A stretch of DNA of 64,000 nt from contig NC_072813.1 of the NCBI RefSeq assembly GCF_003013715.1, positions 372,001 through 436,000 of the forward strand, given 5' to 3'. Positions within the stretch are counted from its first letter, which is position 1. The number at the start of each line of letters is the position of its first letter. The notes under the pieces are model-generated. The model searched no databases, was not told where the DNA came from, and was given only the letters and a program-made list of their open reading frames with translations. Position numbers and translations under genes: made by a program. Of the stretch, positions 61,355 to 64,000 are shown one piece after another. This stretch comes from Candidozyma auris (Eukaryota; Ascomycota; Pichiomycetes; Serinales; Metschnikowiaceae).

Positions 61355-63679
61355 ATGTATCTACTAGACCTCCTATATGCTTATCTTATAGGTGGTGTGA
61401 CCTTCATTCCATTACTCATATTTGCCTTCGTCTACCTACATCCGAAACAACCTCCTGTTTGTGAAGAGTATGAGAGCCTTAAAGCCGGAGAGATTGAGGA
61501 GGATAATCTGTCCGGTCTCAATGCCTATAAGCAAGGATGGATCACCGTAACGCATGAGTTTTTGGAATCCCCTGACCAGATTAGCTCGTCGACACAGCTG
61601 GTAGCTGATTCTCAGGAAGGCAAGCTGGCCTACGCGTCGTTATACAAACTAGTAAAGAATTCCAATGCAAAGACAAAAGAATCAAATGGTGAAAAGGCGG
61701 TAGTAAGTGACTCAGAAGCATCATCTATGACGCTTACCCCCGGCGCAAGCACACCTACAAAAGGCGCTAGCAAGAAGCACCGCTACTACGCTGTGTTGAA
61801 GCATGGTAACCTATTCTTGTATAAGGACGAAGTACTCAAAGATGTCAAGCATGTTATTGTCCTTTCAAATTATCTTGTGTCATTGTGGCCTCGCAATATT
61901 ACTGAGGGACTGTTGTTCACCAAGTATTCATCGATTGCGATATTGCGTAAGGACTGGCATAGGAAAAGAAGGCTTTCAGACAATGTTGCATCCATGGACG
62001 ACTCTGAATGGGAAGACAGCGATAAAATCACCCTTCAGGATGTCTTGAACAAGAAATCTGGTCTCCCTGCTCCCCCTGGATCATTTTTCATCTACACTGA
62101 TTACAACATAGACAAAGAGGACTGGTATTTCGCCTTGATGAAAGCATCAAAGTGTGATTCGGATATACCAGCTGCACTTGATCCCAAAGTCCAAGCTAAA
62201 ACTTTGCATTTTGAGACAAAACACATGATGAGCTTGATTCAGACTCTTTACAGTGCTGAGGGCCAATTGCATACTAAGTGGTTCAATGCCATAATTAATC
62301 GATTGTTTCTTTCTCTTCAGCATACCGACGTGATGCAAAATTACTTGATATCTAGAATTGAAAAGAAACTTAATAAGATGAAAACACCAGGTTTCCTTGA
62401 CAAGTTTCAAATCACTAAGGTTCGCGCTGGCCATGGGGCTCCTTTTATAACCTTCCCGGTTCTAAAGGAGATAAATCCTGAGGGGGATTTACTTGCTTCC
62501 TTTTATGTTCATTACTTTGGAGAGATGTCCGTTCAATTAGCCACCAAGGTCAATATCAATTTGGGCTCCAGATTCAAACCAAGAGAGGTTGACGTTCTTT
62601 TATCAATGACACTTGAAAAGCTTCAAGGGCCGATGTTGATCAAGATTAAGCCACCACCATCTGCAAGAATGTGGTACACGTTTGAGAGGGAGCCCTCAAT
62701 GAGCATTAAAATCGAACCTGTGATTAGCTCCAGGCAAATGTCCTACAATATCATTACAAATTCCATTGAAAAAAAACTCAAGGAAGCGGTGAGGACATCT
62801 TTGGTATTGCCTCATTGGGATGACTTCATTTTCTACAATACTGAGGATGAGCTCGTGAGGGGGGGAGTATGGGACAAAGAATTTAGAAGGAGGCAAACAG
62901 AACACAGTGATGGTGAGGACAAGAATAAGCCAGTTCTGTCCAAGGCCGAAACTAATAGTCTCTCTCGCGGTGATGCTGAGCTGACTACTTCGGGACTGGC
63001 TATTTCTACTAATTCAGCGACCCAGGATGTGGAAAGCTTAGTCGGAACCAAAGCCGATCTTTCGGGTGACAGTCCAGTCCAGGTGAATCTGACGAAGGGT
63101 AGGTTGAGCTCGACCATCAATGATCTTTCTAAAAGACTAAGGAAAGCGAAGTCTACACACACTTTGGGTGTTGACGAAACTAACTGCCTATCTGATGGCT
63201 CGCTAGTTGAACGTTCCGTTTCAGAAACACCTAGTGTCAAGGGTGTGATGATGGAGGAGTCTGAATCTCTAGCGTCCAATGAGTCCAAAGGAACAACACT
63301 CCGCAGACTAGGCAAGTGGTATTACAAGGATGACAAAGTTGAGGATAGTAAACCATACCACCCCCCAGAGATGATTACGAATCGCCGACCTAATAGGAAG
63401 CAATCATCTGCAAGTCAAACCTCTGACAGTGATAAATACCTTTCCGAAAATCACTCTGCACCCCCGAGCACTGGCTTCTCCTTCGATTTTGGCTCCGAGG
63501 AACCGGAGCCTATTCTCACCGGTCAGCAGCCTACATCACTCAGAAAGCCTTCTACTAGCGTATCATCAGTTCTTGGGATAAAAAGTGACGCACTTGAGGA
63601 CAAACCTCTAAACGTGGAGCCACAAGAGGGTTTACCCTTTCCTGCGCTATCGAGTCAGCCTACAACTACAATCACCTGA
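61355..63679 (+). CDS. NVJ2: Nvj2-type lipid-transfer protein (SMP and PH domains) at ER contacts
   Basis: This 774-residue protein starts at the ATG at 61355, directly before a transmembrane anchor (LLDLLYAYLIGGVTFIPLLIFAFVYL). A PH-like region follows (about 130-290), including RYYAVLKHGNLFLYKDE and GSFFIYTDYNIDKEDWYFALMKA. Then comes an SMP lipid-binding domain (about 310-510), with WFNAIINRLFLSLQHTDVM, FQITKVRAGHGAPFI and DVLLSMTLEKLQGPMLIKIKPPPSARMWYTF. The C-terminus is Ser-rich and disordered. This architecture is that of Nvj2 (770 residues) and animal TEX2, which move ceramide or other lipids at nucleus-vacuole and ER-Golgi contacts. Confidence 0.93.
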   Translation: MYLLDLLYAYLIGGVTFIPLLIFAFVYLHPKQPPVCEEYESLKAGEIEEDNLSGLNAYKQGWITVTHEFLESPDQISSSTQLVADSQEGKLAYASLYKLVKNSNAKTKESNGEKAVVSDSEASSMTLTPGASTPTKGASKKHRYYAVLKHGNLFLYKDEVLKDVKHVIVLSNYLVSLWPRNITEGLLFTKYSSIAILRKDWHRKRRLSDNVASMDDSEWEDSDKITLQDVLNKKSGLPAPPGSFFIYTDYNIDKEDWYFALMKASKCDSDIPAALDPKVQAKTLHFETKHMMSLIQTLYSAEGQLHTKWFNAIINRLFLSLQHTDVMQNYLISRIEKKLNKMKTPGFLDKFQITKVRAGHGAPFITFPVLKEINPEGDLLASFYVHYFGEMSVQLATKVNINLGSRFKPREVDVLLSMTLEKLQGPMLIKIKPPPSARMWYTFEREPSMSIKIEPVISSRQMSYNIITNSIEKKLKEAVRTSLVLPHWDDFIFYNTEDELVRGGVWDKEFRRRQTEHSDGEDKNKPVLSKAETNSLSRGDAELTTSGLAISTNSATQDVESLVGTKADLSGDSPVQVNLTKGRLSSTINDLSKRLRKAKSTHTLGVDETNCLSDGSLVERSVSETPSVKGVMMEESESLASNESKGTTLRRLGKWYYKDDKVEDSKPYHPPEMITNRRPNRKQSSASQTSDSDKYLSENHSAPPSTGFSFDFGSEEPEPILTGQQPTSLRKPSTSVSSVLGIKSDALEDKPLNVEPQEGLPFPALSSQPTTTIT

Positions 63680-63775
63680 ACCAAATCTAGTCTCCATCGC
63701 AAACCACCCCCGAAAGACCCCTTATTAGAAAGGCCCATAAGTGAATCGACTGATTCTATATAAGGTTTGTTCATG
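63680..63775. other. Short convergent gap NVJ2 / Mec1-type kinase
   Basis: These 96 bp separate the two convergent stop codons. The gap probably holds both polyadenylation regions, and nothing else was seen. Confidence 0.3.
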
Positions 63776-64000
63776 TTACACGTAAGGTGCCCAACCACCA
63801 TACATTTGAGCAAGATTATCTTTCGAAGTAGCCTCCTGAATCAACACATCAACCTGACCGTGAATATTCATTGGTAACCCCTCTTTTTCGTCAAGTAATC
63901 CCCTTATCTTCCTCCTGACTTTTCTTAAATGATCCTGAGGATTTTCTTGAGTCTTCCAATCTAATAATGGATCGTAAATCAAGGTTTCGAGAATATTCAT
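63776..64000 (-). CDS. MEC1: C-terminal end of a Mec1/ATR-type PI3K-related kinase (partial)
   Basis: The frame runs off the right edge, and 74 C-terminal residues are visible. They contain YDPLLDWKTQ and RRKIRGLLDEKEGLPMNIHGQVDVLIQEATSKDNLAQMYGGWAPYV, which is the linker plus FATC domain of PIKKs. The 'GQVDVLIQEATS..NLAQMY.GW.P' form fits Mec1/ATR better than Tor (which ends GWCPFW) or Tel1. Mec1 is the central DNA-damage and replication-stress kinase. The ATG at the window edge is internal, not the start. It is convergent with the NVJ2-type gene, with a 96-bp gap. Confidence 0.85.
   Translation of the reverse strand: MNILETLIYDPLLDWKTQENPQDHLRKVRRKIRGLLDEKEGLPMNIHGQVDVLIQEATSKDNLAQMYGGWAPYV

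Overview
This is a gene-dense stretch of nuclear chromosome from a budding yeast. The introns use GTATGT and TACTAAC, promoters contain poly-dT tracts, tRNA genes have internal promoters, and core eukaryotic genes alternate strands with short gaps. The yeast most likely belongs to the CUG-Ser clade: an in-frame CTG (25160-25162) falls where KRE2/KTR mannosyltransferases carry a conserved serine, and CTGs cluster inside a serine-rich segment of the gene at 54020. Leucines encoded by CTG should therefore be read as probable serines. The species cannot be named from this window.

Layout. 1-16.8 kb: tail of a possible importin gene, UFD1, HPT1, the ER chaperone LHS1, a U2AF65-type splicing factor, BUB2, RRP7, ABZ2, SER2, a PDR16-type Sec14 protein, a Tctex-type dynein light chain, a possible kinetochore protein and RRN7. 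16.8-24.2 kb: a long regulated promoter, mitochondrial aldehyde dehydrogenase, intron-bearing RPS24 and KCS1. 24.2-33.4 kb: two adjacent Golgi mannosyltransferases (GT15, then MNN2-type), APS1, DBP10 and intron-bearing HRP1. 33.6-35.1 kb: a tight tRNA-Ile/tRNA-Ala pair followed by an empty stretch. 35.1-50.9 kb: TRM11, THI4, YSH1, intron-bearing SMD2, HUS1/MEC3, SER1, GUF1, ILV1, PEF1 and intron-bearing RPS10. 50.9-61 kb is sparse, with long poly-T-rich intergenic regions: a tRNA-Glu, two genes I do not recognise, a small membrane protein and PER1. 61-64 kb: an NVJ2-type lipid-transfer protein and the C-terminal end of a Mec1/ATR-type kinase.

Functional links are by pathway rather than by operon. 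SER1, SER2 and ILV1 belong to amino-acid synthesis, and SER1 and ILV1 carry Gcn4-type TGACTCA sites. U2AF65 and SMD2 are splicing components encoded near four introns whose branch-site to 3' splice-site distance is only 6-9 nt. HRP1 and YSH1 act in mRNA 3'-end formation. RRP7, DBP10, RRN7, RPS24 and RPS10 belong to ribosome production. LHS1, PER1, the two mannosyltransferases, APS1 and NVJ2 act in the secretory and membrane system.

I found no defence system, biosynthetic cluster, CRISPR array or intact transposon. The most useful leads are the probable dicistronic tRNA pair, the ultra-short intron 3' ends, two unrecognised genes, a palindrome upstream of THI4, a possible decayed coding region at 51.4-52.2 kb, and a weak LTR-like stretch upstream of the tRNA pair.
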